A DNA stretch of 39,239 bases from Zhengella mangrovi. GTDB taxonomy: Bacteria; Pseudomonadota; Alphaproteobacteria; Rhizobiales; Rhizobiaceae. The notes beneath the pieces are model-generated. The model saw nothing but the letters and a program-made list of their open reading frames with translations, made no database searches and was not told the origin of the DNA. The DNA is taken from the NCBI RefSeq assembly GCF_002727065.1, contig NZ_PDVP01000023.1:1-39239 (forward strand). The letters are read 5' to 3'. Numbering within the stretch: position 1 is the first letter of the stretch; every line of letters begins with the position of its first letter. Below are positions 31,610 to 39,239 of this stretch, piece by piece. Made by a program: the position numbers and the translations under genes.

Positions 31610-34600
31610 CTACTTTCCTTTGTCTGAATCCAGCCTGCTCAGGAGCGACATGAGCAGATCGCGGCGTGCCTTGTTCTCGACTTCGAGTTCGACGATCCGC
31701 TTTGCACTGGCCACATGCGGAGCACCTTCGCTCATCGAGATTTCAAGCGCCTTGGCATATTGGCGAATGGCTCCGAGCCTTGCGCCAGAACTCTCGAGCA
31801 CACGTCCGAAATTGAAGAACATGCGCGCTTCGTTGCCATGGAAGCGCGCAGCGCGCGAGCACACGTCAGTCGCGCGTCCGGTATCGATCGCTTTCATGGC
31901 GACTCCGATGAAACGCTCCGGCCGTGATCGGTCGCCGGGATCAGCTGCCAGTTGATCGCACAGATCGCGGAAATCAGCCCGCGCACCCATTATCCACGTG
32001 TTTGCGGCATCCTTCGGCGCCGGCAACGTGAAGAGCCACGGCCTGGAAATGTATTTTCCATCCTTGGTCCTGGTCTCATGTCCCCCTGCGAAGACATGAC
32101 CACCATCGTCAAGCTTGGCCATGCCGTAGACATAGTCCGATTGGCCGACCTCGCCGAGGAATGTCTCGTCCAACAGCTTGCCGGCCAGCGAGTAGCGCGC
32201 AACCCAGGTGTCATAGTCGGCCCTGTGATCCCAATGGTCACTGGCAAAGCCTTTGAGGAGGACAGAACCGTCGGGCAGCGGGCTGATCTCGCTGCCGACG
32301 ATATAACGAGCGAAGTCCCTCTCCAATTTCCAGACAGGCTCGCCACTTGCATTGATGCGGGCAAGAACCGCCCTGGTGAAACCGTCATTGCCGTATTTGG
32401 AAGCCTCACCGGCGACGATGAATTCGCTGTCATTGAGGAGAACAGCACCGGTGATCGAAAGCTTGCCGTCGTTCAGGCCGAGGTCGATCTCGATGGACGT
32501 CTCGATGCGTCCGCGCTGGTCCAGTAGCGAAAGGAGGTGGCCACTGGCCTCGCCTTGATCACCCTCCTTGCGGAACACCGAAATGACGGCTGTGCGGCTC
32601 CCGCTGGACCCTAACCATTCAATCCGTTCATGCTTTCTGCCGAGATCCTCGGTTGTCCAGACCACCTTGCCATGCGCATCCAGCATGACGACCACTCCGG
32701 ATGCCCGATCGCGGGTCTTGCCCAGGGGACCGCCAGCAACGATGTTTCCGTTCGCGAGCAACGAAGCATGGACCCAACCATATCCGCCGGACTGCTTTCC
32801 GAGTATCGTCGTCCAAAGCACGCTGCCATCGTCGCGATAGCGCCCCAATCGTGAAACCGATCCCTGCGTTCCTCCGAACCCCTCGCTCCATACGACAAGG
32901 AACTCGCCATCCTCGGCCTCCAGGAGATCCATGACGAAGCCGGGGGCGCCTGGTTCCAGGAACGAGCCCCAGACGTGTTCACCCTCTCGCGAAATCCGGC
33001 CGATCCACGGCAGGGGATCGTCGTGGGTGTCATGTTTCATCGCACCGGCAATGATGAAATCGCCGTTTGGTCGTGCAAGAATTTTCAGCCAGTGACCGTC
33101 GCTGGAAAACACCTTGTCCATCAATGCAGTCGGCGGCTGTTTCGGTTCGCTGTCGGCCCGGCCCGTCAGATTGCCGGCGGTATCGGTCGTTCGGTTTCCC
33201 ATCCGCTTGATGCGCAGACGGGCCAGTGGCGCGAACACGCCATCTGGAAACATTTCCAGGTAGACCTTCAACTCGTCCACCGACCGGCTGTCCTTGACAT
33301 CGTTCCAGACCGCAAGTTCGGTGTCCGATGCGGTTGGCGGGCTTTGGTCCTTCGGTGCCGGTTCCACCGGATCGGGTTCGGCTTGCGTTTTCAAGTCAGC
33401 GGGCGGCGCATCGTTCTGTGCCACCATTTCCTTTGCCATCGGAGTGTCCGACTGAACCGGGACCTGTTCCACCGCAGCGGTTTCCTTCCCGCCTCCGTCG
33501 TCCGATTGCACCGGTTCGTCCCGGGCTGCCCCGGTCTTTGACGGTCGTATCCGGCTGCAATCTTCATCGAAGCGGACCGGTTCGCGTTCAGCGGATGGTT
33601 CCGGCGCTTCCGTCACGTAGACCAGCAGATTGCCGGCGTCCCTCGGGTCATAACCTCGGCTCTGGTCGAACTTGCGCCGTTTTTCCCACTGCCAGCCTTT
33701 CGAGACCGGATTCGGCCACAGGTCGAAGCCCTCTGCGATCTTTTCTTCGAACAGCCGCTTGAGATGGATGTCACGAAAGCCCGGCGGACCCTGCCGGACC
33801 AGATAGGCAATGCCATCGGTGTCATCGCCGCTCGACCGGGGATCGAACACGAGCACAGGGTAGTCGACGTAGGGTGACTTCGGATACTGGTTTTCCGGAC
33901 CGTGATGGGTGACCTGGCCCGATTGGTAGCAGGCGTTGCCCTGGACCGCCCGGTTGATCTCGTCGACCAGGTCCCATTGCCGGTTGGAGATGATCCCCCG
34001 GACCTTGTCGAATTCGGCACCGGCGACGTCCTCCGGCGGACCGTGATCGCCGTCGAAATCGCGGAAGCCGATGGCAAGCAGGTCATAGTCTGCGGTGAGG
34101 TAGGGCTTGTGAACCTGTGTCGGATCAGCCAGCACCAGCAGCGGCCGCAGCCGTGCCATGACCTTTTCGTCGCGCATCGACGGCTCCAGCGGCCGGCTCG
34201 GGTCGAATGCCGGCTGGCCGTTCTTCTCCGAATTGCGCCAGTCGTAATAGGTTTCACGGCATTTCAGGATAACGTCGTTCTCGGCATCGCCACCTTCGGA
34301 ATCGTTCAGGACGGCGCAACTTTCGCCCTCGTTGTTGACGACGGTCAAGGCACGCTCCATCGCGAATTTCTCGCCCTGGAAGTCCGGATGATCCGTCGTC
34401 GTGCTCTCGGTGACTTTCTCGTTGTACTCGTCGATCATCGCTTTGCGAACCGACGGGTCACGGAACATCCGCCAGATCTTGCTGTAGCGCTGGTTGACGG
34501 GAATATAGCCCGACTGGGGACCCCAGTTGGAACTTTTGCCTTTTACATTCATACCTTTGGCTGCGGCATTGTCGGCCAGGAGCCCCGTCGAATCGGCATT

Positions 34601-37336
34601 CACCGGACGGACCAGCACGATCGCGTCGCGCCTGTCAGCGATCTTGAGATACTGCGCGGCATGAGCCGGAACCATTCCGGACCAACGGATCGCCCGTTCG
34701 CCGGCTACCCGTGCATCGGTGAACTGGCGGCCCGGCAGGAAGCGCGGTGTCAACTCGCCCGCTTCCGGAAAGCCTTCGGGATCAAAAAGGCCGGGCTGCC
34801 ATTTCAGTGCCGTGATGAGCCGCTTCTGGACCTCCGGGTGCCAGGGAGAGTAGCTATGCAGCACGGAAGGAATCGGCGCGTGCTCGACCGCCCCGCCGTA
34901 CTGGCTTGTCAGCTTGACGACCCCGTCCGATCTCGGATCGTTGTGAAAGACCAGATCATGCAGCATGGCCATGAAGGCACGCGGCACATCATCGGTCTTG
35001 GACTCGTCGTAGTAGCGGCCGGCATCGACCCCGAGAGCGATCTTGCTCGCGGATTTCTTTATCAGGATCTCCAGATCGTCGTCATTGCCCATTTGCGGGC
35101 GCAGGTAGCCGAACGGAAGCACCGCGACCGTCTCCAGGTCGCGAAGGATCTCCGCATCCGTTTCCGCGTCGCGTTTTCGAGCCCAATAGTGGGCCGTCGA
35201 ATCGAGCGTTTCACGCAGGATCGCTGCAAATGCAGCCAGATCCGGCTCTTCTCCGCCCAGGAGCGGGGTTTCTCCCCGCCAGTCCGTTTCGTTCCTGAAA
35301 GGGGCAGCGGTATTGCGCCAGCGGTAGTACCGGCTTCGGACAAACTGGTCCAGCAAGGGCTGGTTCTGGAAGAAGATCGTGCCCGCCAGTGCATAAAGCG
35401 AATTGTAGAGGCTGAGCGGATCGGCCTCCGGGTCGTTGAACTGTCCAGGGTCAGCCGTCGTGGCAATTGCCAGACTTGGAACCCTCGTGGGGCCGATCCG
35501 CTTCAGCGCGGCGCTCCCCGGCCGCAGATCGGTGACGGCTCCTGGTTCCGGGTCGAGAAAGAAGTTGAGGCCGGACGTGACCAGCTCACGCCGTGCCCAG
35601 GCGAACCATGGTTCGTCCTCGATCATGGCGTCCGCGATCGCGTCCTTCAACTCGGGAACCTCGCTGCCGTGATGCGGCGTATTCAGCGTCACAAGCCGGT
35701 AGATGTCGCCGGCGCCGAAATTTCTCGGCGCCCGATAATCTGGATTGTAGCGATCGGACGCCCAGACCCGCGAAAGAAGACCGCCCATGGAATGCCCGAT
35801 GACCGTGGCCTGGGTCGCGGCAATGCCGAGGTCCTCGCGATAGTAGCGCAATGCCCCGGAAATGCCGGCGATCCGGATTGCCTCCGGGCTGTCGAAGCGC
35901 TTCGCGACCGGCTTGGACTCAAACCAGCCGGCATCGAATGCGGCACGTTGCGCGGCCTTGATCGGGCTTTCCCAGACCACGCTTCGGTTGGCGGCGAATG
36001 TCGAATCCGGCAAGGATCCTCTCAGCCAGCTGCCGCCGGATGTCTCGCTGGTATCCCACATGCCGTTGGTCTTCTCGTAGTTTACGAGGAAGGTCAGGAA
36101 CCCGGCCGTTTCCAGCGCGTGTGCCATGCTGGTCCCGCCATTGAAGGTGTCGACCCATGTGGTCAGCGGATCAGCGGCAAGCCCGTGGACGAGAACAACC
36201 GGCGGGCGCACCAGCTTCACGGGAAGTTCAGCAGCGGCTACGTCACTGTCGCCGATGAAAACCGCGATCTTGATCTCGCGCATCTCCACCACGCCGCCAA
36301 GGCGGGCTTCGGGAGGTGCTGTCGGGTCTTTGCCTTCCGCGTTTTCGTCTGCGGAAAACCGGCCGGGCGCCGTGTATAGCGCAAATGCATAGCTGCGGCC
36401 ATCAAACGCAACCGTCCTGCCATCGAGCAACGGTTCGATCGTTCCGGGCATGTCACCTTCGAGAGCAAAGCGGACCTTGGCCTTTCCGCCCAGTTCGGCC
36501 TTGACGAGGAGTGCGGTCACCCCATCGGTCGCGACGCCCTTGCGCATCTCGGAAGCGCGAAGGAGTTCGGATGGCTGCAAGTCCGCCGGAAGGGTTTTGC
36601 CATCGGCCGTATGGATCGGGTTGGCATCGAACAGGGACAGTTCCGGTTGGTCCATCCCGCCGCCGAGACCGGCCAGGATATGATCCGCGATGGTGAGGGC
36701 AGCATCCGGGGGCGCAGGAGAGATGCTTCGCACCTGCACAGCCGAGACATTGATCTCGACTGAAACACGGACCGCGATCGCATCATTGGACATAAAGTCC
36801 ATGTTTTCAGGAAGATAGCCGTGGAACGGGGACTTCGCCTGTGCTGTCAGCCATACGGTGTGGTTGCCGGCTTTCCCGGGGCGCTTCGAAAGAAGCCATC
36901 GTTGCTTGATCTGCGCGATATAGCCTGGCGTCTCCAGCCAGCTGGTTTTCTTTTGATCGATATCGTTCGACGTGACCGATTCATCGACCATGAAATTCTT
37001 CCATCTCTGGATCGACATCGTCGGATGATCGAACGTGTGGCTTACGATCTTGATCTGGACCGAAATCGCTTCCTTTGTTTTGCCGCTCTTGGCCGAACAC
37101 CGATAGGCCAACAGCCAGCTGACCTTGTTCTTCCAGACTGGCCTTGAGGTGGTCTCCTTGAGGCTGCAGATGGAACCTGAACTGCCATAGACCAGTGAGA
37201 CAGCCGCGCGTGACCGTTGCTCCAACTGGCTATTGAATGCAGTTATGTTTTCCTGGGATGCTCGGGCATGACCTGCGACCACGAATGCCATGAGAACTGC
37301 GGTCAGGAATGCCTTGATCTGCGAGGTGTAGGCCAT
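31610..37336 (-). CDS. Giant exported protein: lipase-like hydrolase + ExoY/CyaA-like nucleotidyl cyclase + beta-propeller
   Basis: A 1908-residue multidomain protein. AAGGAAGG precedes the ATG at 37336, and residues 1-~26 form a signal peptide (ending HARAS). Domains in order: an unrecognised N-terminal region; an alpha/beta-hydrolase at ~375-830 with VVLVHG, nucleophile Ser516 in GHSMGG, TLNTPHHGSE and a candidate His827; and an adenylate/guanylate-cyclase-toxin domain at ~894-1221. The cyclase domain has R910 (RPVN), K927 and K934 (AKGMNVKGKSSNWG), GYIPVN, D1083/D1085 (TADYDLLAI) and H1145/E1148 (HHGPEN). A Pro/Glu-rich linker (~1250-1335) follows. Next come the YLEMFPDGVFAPLARLRI module (~1339-1377), WxxxL/DGxxxVAG propeller-like repeats (~1410-1770) and a TPR-like tail with terminal coiled coil. 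Function as a secreted toxin or effector is inferred. Confidence 0.85.
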   Translation of the reverse strand: MAYTSQIKAFLTAVLMAFVVAGHARASQENITAFNSQLEQRSRAAVSLVYGSSGSICSLKETTSRPVWKNKVSWLLAYRCSAKSGKTKEAISVQIKIVSHTFDHPTMSIQRWKNFMVDESVTSNDIDQKKTSWLETPGYIAQIKQRWLLSKRPGKAGNHTVWLTAQAKSPFHGYLPENMDFMSNDAIAVRVSVEINVSAVQVRSISPAPPDAALTIADHILAGLGGGMDQPELSLFDANPIHTADGKTLPADLQPSELLRASEMRKGVATDGVTALLVKAELGGKAKVRFALEGDMPGTIEPLLDGRTVAFDGRSYAFALYTAPGRFSADENAEGKDPTAPPEARLGGVVEMREIKIAVFIGDSDVAAAELPVKLVRPPVVLVHGLAADPLTTWVDTFNGGTSMAHALETAGFLTFLVNYEKTNGMWDTSETSGGSWLRGSLPDSTFAANRSVVWESPIKAAQRAAFDAGWFESKPVAKRFDSPEAIRIAGISGALRYYREDLGIAATQATVIGHSMGGLLSRVWASDRYNPDYRAPRNFGAGDIYRLVTLNTPHHGSEVPELKDAIADAMIEDEPWFAWARRELVTSGLNFFLDPEPGAVTDLRPGSAALKRIGPTRVPSLAIATTADPGQFNDPEADPLSLYNSLYALAGTIFFQNQPLLDQFVRSRYYRWRNTAAPFRNETDWRGETPLLGGEEPDLAAFAAILRETLDSTAHYWARKRDAETDAEILRDLETVAVLPFGYLRPQMGNDDDLEILIKKSASKIALGVDAGRYYDESKTDDVPRAFMAMLHDLVFHNDPRSDGVVKLTSQYGGAVEHAPIPSVLHSYSPWHPEVQKRLITALKWQPGLFDPEGFPEAGELTPRFLPGRQFTDARVAGERAIRWSGMVPAHAAQYLKIADRRDAIVLVRPVNADSTGLLADNAAAKGMNVKGKSSNWGPQSGYIPVNQRYSKIWRMFRDPSVRKAMIDEYNEKVTESTTTDHPDFQGEKFAMERALTVVNNEGESCAVLNDSEGGDAENDVILKCRETYYDWRNSEKNGQPAFDPSRPLEPSMRDEKVMARLRPLLVLADPTQVHKPYLTADYDLLAIGFRDFDGDHGPPEDVAGAEFDKVRGIISNRQWDLVDEINRAVQGNACYQSGQVTHHGPENQYPKSPYVDYPVLVFDPRSSGDDTDGIAYLVRQGPPGFRDIHLKRLFEEKIAEGFDLWPNPVSKGWQWEKRRKFDQSRGYDPRDAGNLLVYVTEAPEPSAEREPVRFDEDCSRIRPSKTGAARDEPVQSDDGGGKETAAVEQVPVQSDTPMAKEMVAQNDAPPADLKTQAEPDPVEPAPKDQSPPTASDTELAVWNDVKDSRSVDELKVYLEMFPDGVFAPLARLRIKRMGNRTTDTAGNLTGRADSEPKQPPTALMDKVFSSDGHWLKILARPNGDFIIAGAMKHDTHDDPLPWIGRISREGEHVWGSFLEPGAPGFVMDLLEAEDGEFLVVWSEGFGGTQGSVSRLGRYRDDGSVLWTTILGKQSGGYGWVHASLLANGNIVAGGPLGKTRDRASGVVVMLDAHGKVVWTTEDLGRKHERIEWLGSSGSRTAVISVFRKEGDQGEASGHLLSLLDQRGRIETSIEIDLGLNDGKLSITGAVLLNDSEFIVAGEASKYGNDGFTRAVLARINASGEPVWKLERDFARYIVGSEISPLPDGSVLLKGFASDHWDHRADYDTWVARYSLAGKLLDETFLGEVGQSDYVYGMAKLDDGGHVFAGGHETRTKDGKYISRPWLFTLPAPKDAANTWIMGARADFRDLCDQLAADPGDRSRPERFIGVAMKAIDTGRATDVCSRAARFHGNEARMFFNFGRVLESSGARLGAIRQYAKALEISMSEGAPHVASAKRIVELEVENKARRDLLMSLLSRLDSDKGK
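33674..34657 (-). other. Nucleotidyl-cyclase toxin domain inside the giant protein
   Basis: This segment aligns by eye with Bordetella CyaA, Pseudomonas ExoY and anthrax edema factor (family Anthrax_toxA). The block VRPVNADSTGL through GKSSNWGPQSGYIPVN is about half identical to CyaA's corresponding block. Then LTADYDLLAI matches CyaA LTADIDMFAI, and THHGPENQYP matches its QHGTEQNNPFP. Counterparts of the phosphate-binding Lys58/Lys65, the metal-binding Asp188/Asp190 and His298 are all present. The position of Asn304 appears to be Tyr, with Asn/Gln nearby. Confidence 0.85.
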
Positions 37337-37479
37337 CAACTGCCTTCCTTCCAGTTCCAGAAGAAGCACCGGGCCATCATACGCGAAAGAAGCTCAGTAT
37401 TCGATCACCGTCTTTCGCAAGCTGACAAGTATTCGGATTGCATGGAAAAGTCTGGATTTGCTTGAGAGTAGTGGAGAGC

Positions 37480-37887
37480 ACCTGCCGAGACCCGAGATGT
37501 TTCACGGGACGAGGAAACAGATCGACGCCGGATTGTCGGCGGCAAGCGATGCGGCTGGTGTGACGAGCGGACGGGCTCGCGTGGTGACAGCTCAGGCGCG
37601 TCAAGAGCCGGATCGATGACCTGCTGGCGGGCCTCGTCGGGAATGCGGTTCCAGACCCGCCTGTGCTGTGGGTTGCGGCCTTCGAGCGCATCGACGCCAC
37701 CGGCGGGGAAGCGGCCATGTCAGCGATTGAACGTAGCGCGGGGCATGCCGCCATAACGCTTGCGCCAAAAATAGAAGGTCGCGTCGCTGATTCCCGGCTT
37801 GCGACAGACTTCAAAGACCGGTGTGCCCTCATCGGCCTGGAGCAGGATGAAGGCAATCTGCGTCTCGGAAAACTTCGACTTCTTCAT
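37480..37887 (-). pseudogene. IS3-family transposase relic with in-frame TGA
   Basis: The ATG at 37887, with AGAAGGAG upstream, starts a typical IS3 OrfA-like helix-turn-helix: MKKSKFSETQIAFILLQADE, then GTPVFEVCRKPGISDATFYF. After GGMPRATFNR a TGA at 37720-37722 stands where family members have Trp. The same frame then continues HGRFPAGGVDALEGRNPQHR and VWNRIPDEARQQVIDPALDA, ending PELSPRE, which matches a different group of IS3 transposases, before losing similarity. It looks like a fusion of two elements or a recombinant, and it is inactive. Confidence 0.78.
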
Positions 37888-38159
37888 GGAATTCTCCTTC
37901 TCCCGTTAAAGGGATCATTATTGGAAAATTCCAGCTCAGAACGGTCCGATTTGGCGGGTGCACGTCACTGGCTTGGGCGTGAAGCGCGCAACCTTTGCAT
38001 GGCCGGGGCCGGCCGGTCGAAGCCAGGCCTGCGCCAGGGCGGAACAGCAATCCGCATCGGCAGGTCCCCGGACGTTTCACGGCCGCACCGACCCGTTCGG
38101 AACCACCGGCAACACCAGTCGTTACAGGGGCGTGGATCGAATTTCATTCGGAGACTTGC

Positions 38160-38636
38160 ATGTCTACTATTTACGCCGAAATCGAGCGCGATCATGCAAA
38201 ACATCGCGATTTGCTGAAGAAACTCGCCGAAACGAGTGGCGACAGCGAAGACCGCCGCAAGTTGTGGCGCGACTTCTACTACGATGTGAAGTCCCACGCC
38301 GCGGCGGAGGAAGAGACCTTCTACGCCAGGCTCATGGAGCGCCCCGGCGGGCAGGACGATGCCCGCCATTCCGTCTCCGAACACAAGGAGATGGACGATA
38401 TCATGGAAGATCTCAACGGCATGTCCTTCGACAGCCCCGGCTGGCTGACGCGCTTCAAGACGCTGCGCGAAGACTATGAGCACCACATGGACGAGGAAGA
38501 AAAGGAAATCTTCCCGAAAGCGAGGGAAGTCCTGAAGGACGATGAAGACGCCAGGTACGCGCAGCACTTTCTCAAGCGCAAATCCGAGGAGCGCAAGCTG
38601 GTCGACGAGAAGGCCGAGGGCAGCCTCGAAGAGTGA
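38160..38636 (+). CDS. Hemerythrin-domain protein
   Basis: A 158-residue helical cytoplasmic protein with a hemerythrin HHE cation-binding domain. GGAGA lies 5 bp before the ATG at 38160. Candidate di-iron ligands are H12 and H15 (ERDHAKH), H46 and E50 (SHAAAEEETFY), H74 (SEHKEMD), and H108/H109 with E113 (HHMDEEEKEIFP). The tail after residue ~125 is charged and helical. Such proteins bind O2 or NO or handle iron under oxidative stress; the exact role here is open. It stands alone on its strand and converges on the MliC-like gene with a hairpin between them. Confidence 0.88.
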   Translation: MSTIYAEIERDHAKHRDLLKKLAETSGDSEDRRKLWRDFYYDVKSHAAAEEETFYARLMERPGGQDDARHSVSEHKEMDDIMEDLNGMSFDSPGWLTRFKTLREDYEHHMDEEEKEIFPKAREVLKDDEDARYAQHFLKRKSEERKLVDEKAEGSLEE

Positions 38637-38732
38637 CCGTGGCGGGTCCCGCGCTGCGGGCCTTGGCAGGCGGGATATGGCATCCGCCCCCGCGCATCCC
38701 CCTGGCGCCGGACCGCATGCCGGCAAACGAGA

Positions 38733-38757
38733 AAGGCCGCCCGGTCCGGGCGGCCTT
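38733..38757. terminator. Shared terminator between convergent genes
   Basis: AAGGCCGCCCG-GTC-CGGGCGGCCTT is an 11-bp perfect stem located 97 bp after the hemerythrin stop and 24 bp after the MliC-like stop. Read on the minus strand it is followed by TCTCGTTT directly after the stem's TTT, a reasonable intrinsic terminator for the MliC-like gene. It may also end the hemerythrin transcript. Confidence 0.75.
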
Positions 38758-38780
38758 CGTTGTTCCAGAGCGGGGGAGGA

Positions 38781-39137
38781 TTACCGCTGCCGGCAGGTGT
38801 CGAAGTTGTCCGAGCCGCCGAAGGCGATCATCGCCCGGCGTCCCTTCGACAGAAGCGTCACATCGCCGTCGGAATAGCGCAGGCCGGAGCCCGAGCGCTG
38901 CATCGGCAGGCGCTCCTTCGGCGAACCGTCGATGGTATAGGCGACATAGTCCACGTTGCCGCGGGTGACATATTCCACCGTCAGAGGAATGCCCTCCGTG
39001 CAGGTGTAGTCGACGCGGTTGTAGAAGCTCATCGGGGTGGACATGTCGACCGCGAAGCGCGGCGCGCGGCGCGGCGGCTCCTGCGGAATCGGCCGGTTGC
39101 CGGCCAGCGTGCCGGTGATGGTTGAGCTACTCCCCAT
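38781..39137 (-). pseudogene. MliC-like lysozyme inhibitor, 5' end replaced by an IS element
   Basis: The frame gives 118 residues. Residues ~42-116 match the MliC family (membrane-bound inhibitor of C-type lysozyme): VDYTCTEGIPLTVEYV, SGLRYSDGDVTLLSKG and a final DTC, with the conserved disulfide pair C46 and C115. Native MliC proteins start with a signal peptide or lipobox. Here the ATG and first five codons come from the end of the adjacent insertion element (boundary at about 39123), and no signal peptide remains. Without export the protein could not inhibit lysozyme in the periplasm, so the gene is probably broken, although the domain itself is intact. Confidence 0.75.
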
Positions 39138-39239
39138 CTCTTGGACAGGTTCTAGCGTGATTTAAGCTACTCTCTGCTCCTGCTGATCGGTTTGGGTTTC
39201 GTCATTTCTCAGCCAATAGACCACGGCCGGTGGTTTGCC
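39123..39239. mobile_element. End of an IS3-family insertion element (continues beyond window)
   Basis: From 39123 the sequence begins TGAGCTACTCCCCATC, which resembles an IS terminal inverted repeat starting with TG. It is followed about 25 bp further in by the stop codon of a transposase gene. The element lies across the 5' part of the MliC-like gene. The other end and the target-site duplication are outside the window. Confidence 0.75.
39162..39239 (-). CDS. IS3-family transposase, C-terminal end (partial)
   Basis: The minus-strand frame entering from the right edge reads GKPPAVVYWLRNDETQTDQQ then EQRVA and a TAA stop at 39162-39164. This is the characteristic C-terminus of a group of IS3-family OrfB transposases (KPPAVVYWxRN...QQxQxVA). 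The rest lies beyond the window, so it cannot be judged whether the element is intact. Confidence 0.8.
   Translation of the reverse strand, partial: GKPPAVVYWLRNDETQTDQQEQRVA

Noticed and set aside
33902-36379. 825-codon open frame on the plus strand
   Set aside because: It is antisense to the domain-rich 1908-residue gene and arises from the high G+C third-position bias. It has no family motif or credible ribosome-binding site.

Overview
The window is G+C-rich DNA with short intergenic gaps and many 1-4 bp start/stop overlaps. Its gene families (Ser/Gly-type ABC importers, an ExoY/CyaA-like domain in a secreted giant protein, Sel1 proteins with a peptidoglycan-binding tail, MliC, hemerythrin) suggest an alphaproteobacterium, probably of the Hyphomicrobiales/Rhodobacterales type. 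That placement is an inference from family content, not from a marker gene. No rRNA, tRNA or CRISPR array was seen.

Left arm (1-13.4 kb). The window opens inside a surface protein with near-identical 243-bp HYR-type repeats and a C-terminal autotransporter-like beta-barrel. Next is a cassette of a DUF5681 protein and a ParB-domain DNA methyltransferase (minus strand), divergent from an XRE regulator and an ImmA/IrrE-type metallopeptidase (plus strand). A palindrome-rich, AT-richer stretch follows, with a possible truncated secreted ORF. Then come three exported proteins: a Sel1-repeat protein, a long coiled-coil protein with a Cys-rich tail, and a protein with three repeated beta-sandwich modules.

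Middle (13.5-27.8 kb). Two importers lie on the minus strand. The first is a binding protein, two permeases and an ATPase of the iron(III)/polyamine type. The second is a branched-chain-amino-acid-type (Liv) importer in which the LivM permease and LivG ATPase are fused. It lies 36 bp downstream of a four-gene molybdenum hydroxylase set (large, FAD and 2Fe-2S subunits plus a CoxG-like protein). The roughly 8.9 kb from 27119 to 18215 reads as one transcription unit, divergent from a MarR regulator, with two 16-bp operator-like palindromes in the shared promoter region. The simplest reading is inducible uptake and hydroxylation of an aromatic or N-heterocyclic compound.

Right arm (27.8-39.2 kb). 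A graveyard of IS3-family fragments contains a remnant copy of the 3' end of the first gene in the window. It is followed by a class-C beta-lactamase-like serine hydrolase, an unrecognised exported protein and a degraded DUF2513-like gene. Then comes the most striking gene, a 1908-residue exported protein. It combines a GHSMGG alpha/beta-hydrolase (lipase-like) domain, a domain that matches the catalytic motifs of the ExoY/CyaA/edema-factor nucleotidyl cyclases, a YLExFPxGxFAxLA module, a beta-propeller-like region and a TPR-like tail. The window ends with an IS3 relic, a hemerythrin-domain protein, and an MliC-like lysozyme-inhibitor gene whose 5' end has been replaced by an IS3-family element that runs off the window.
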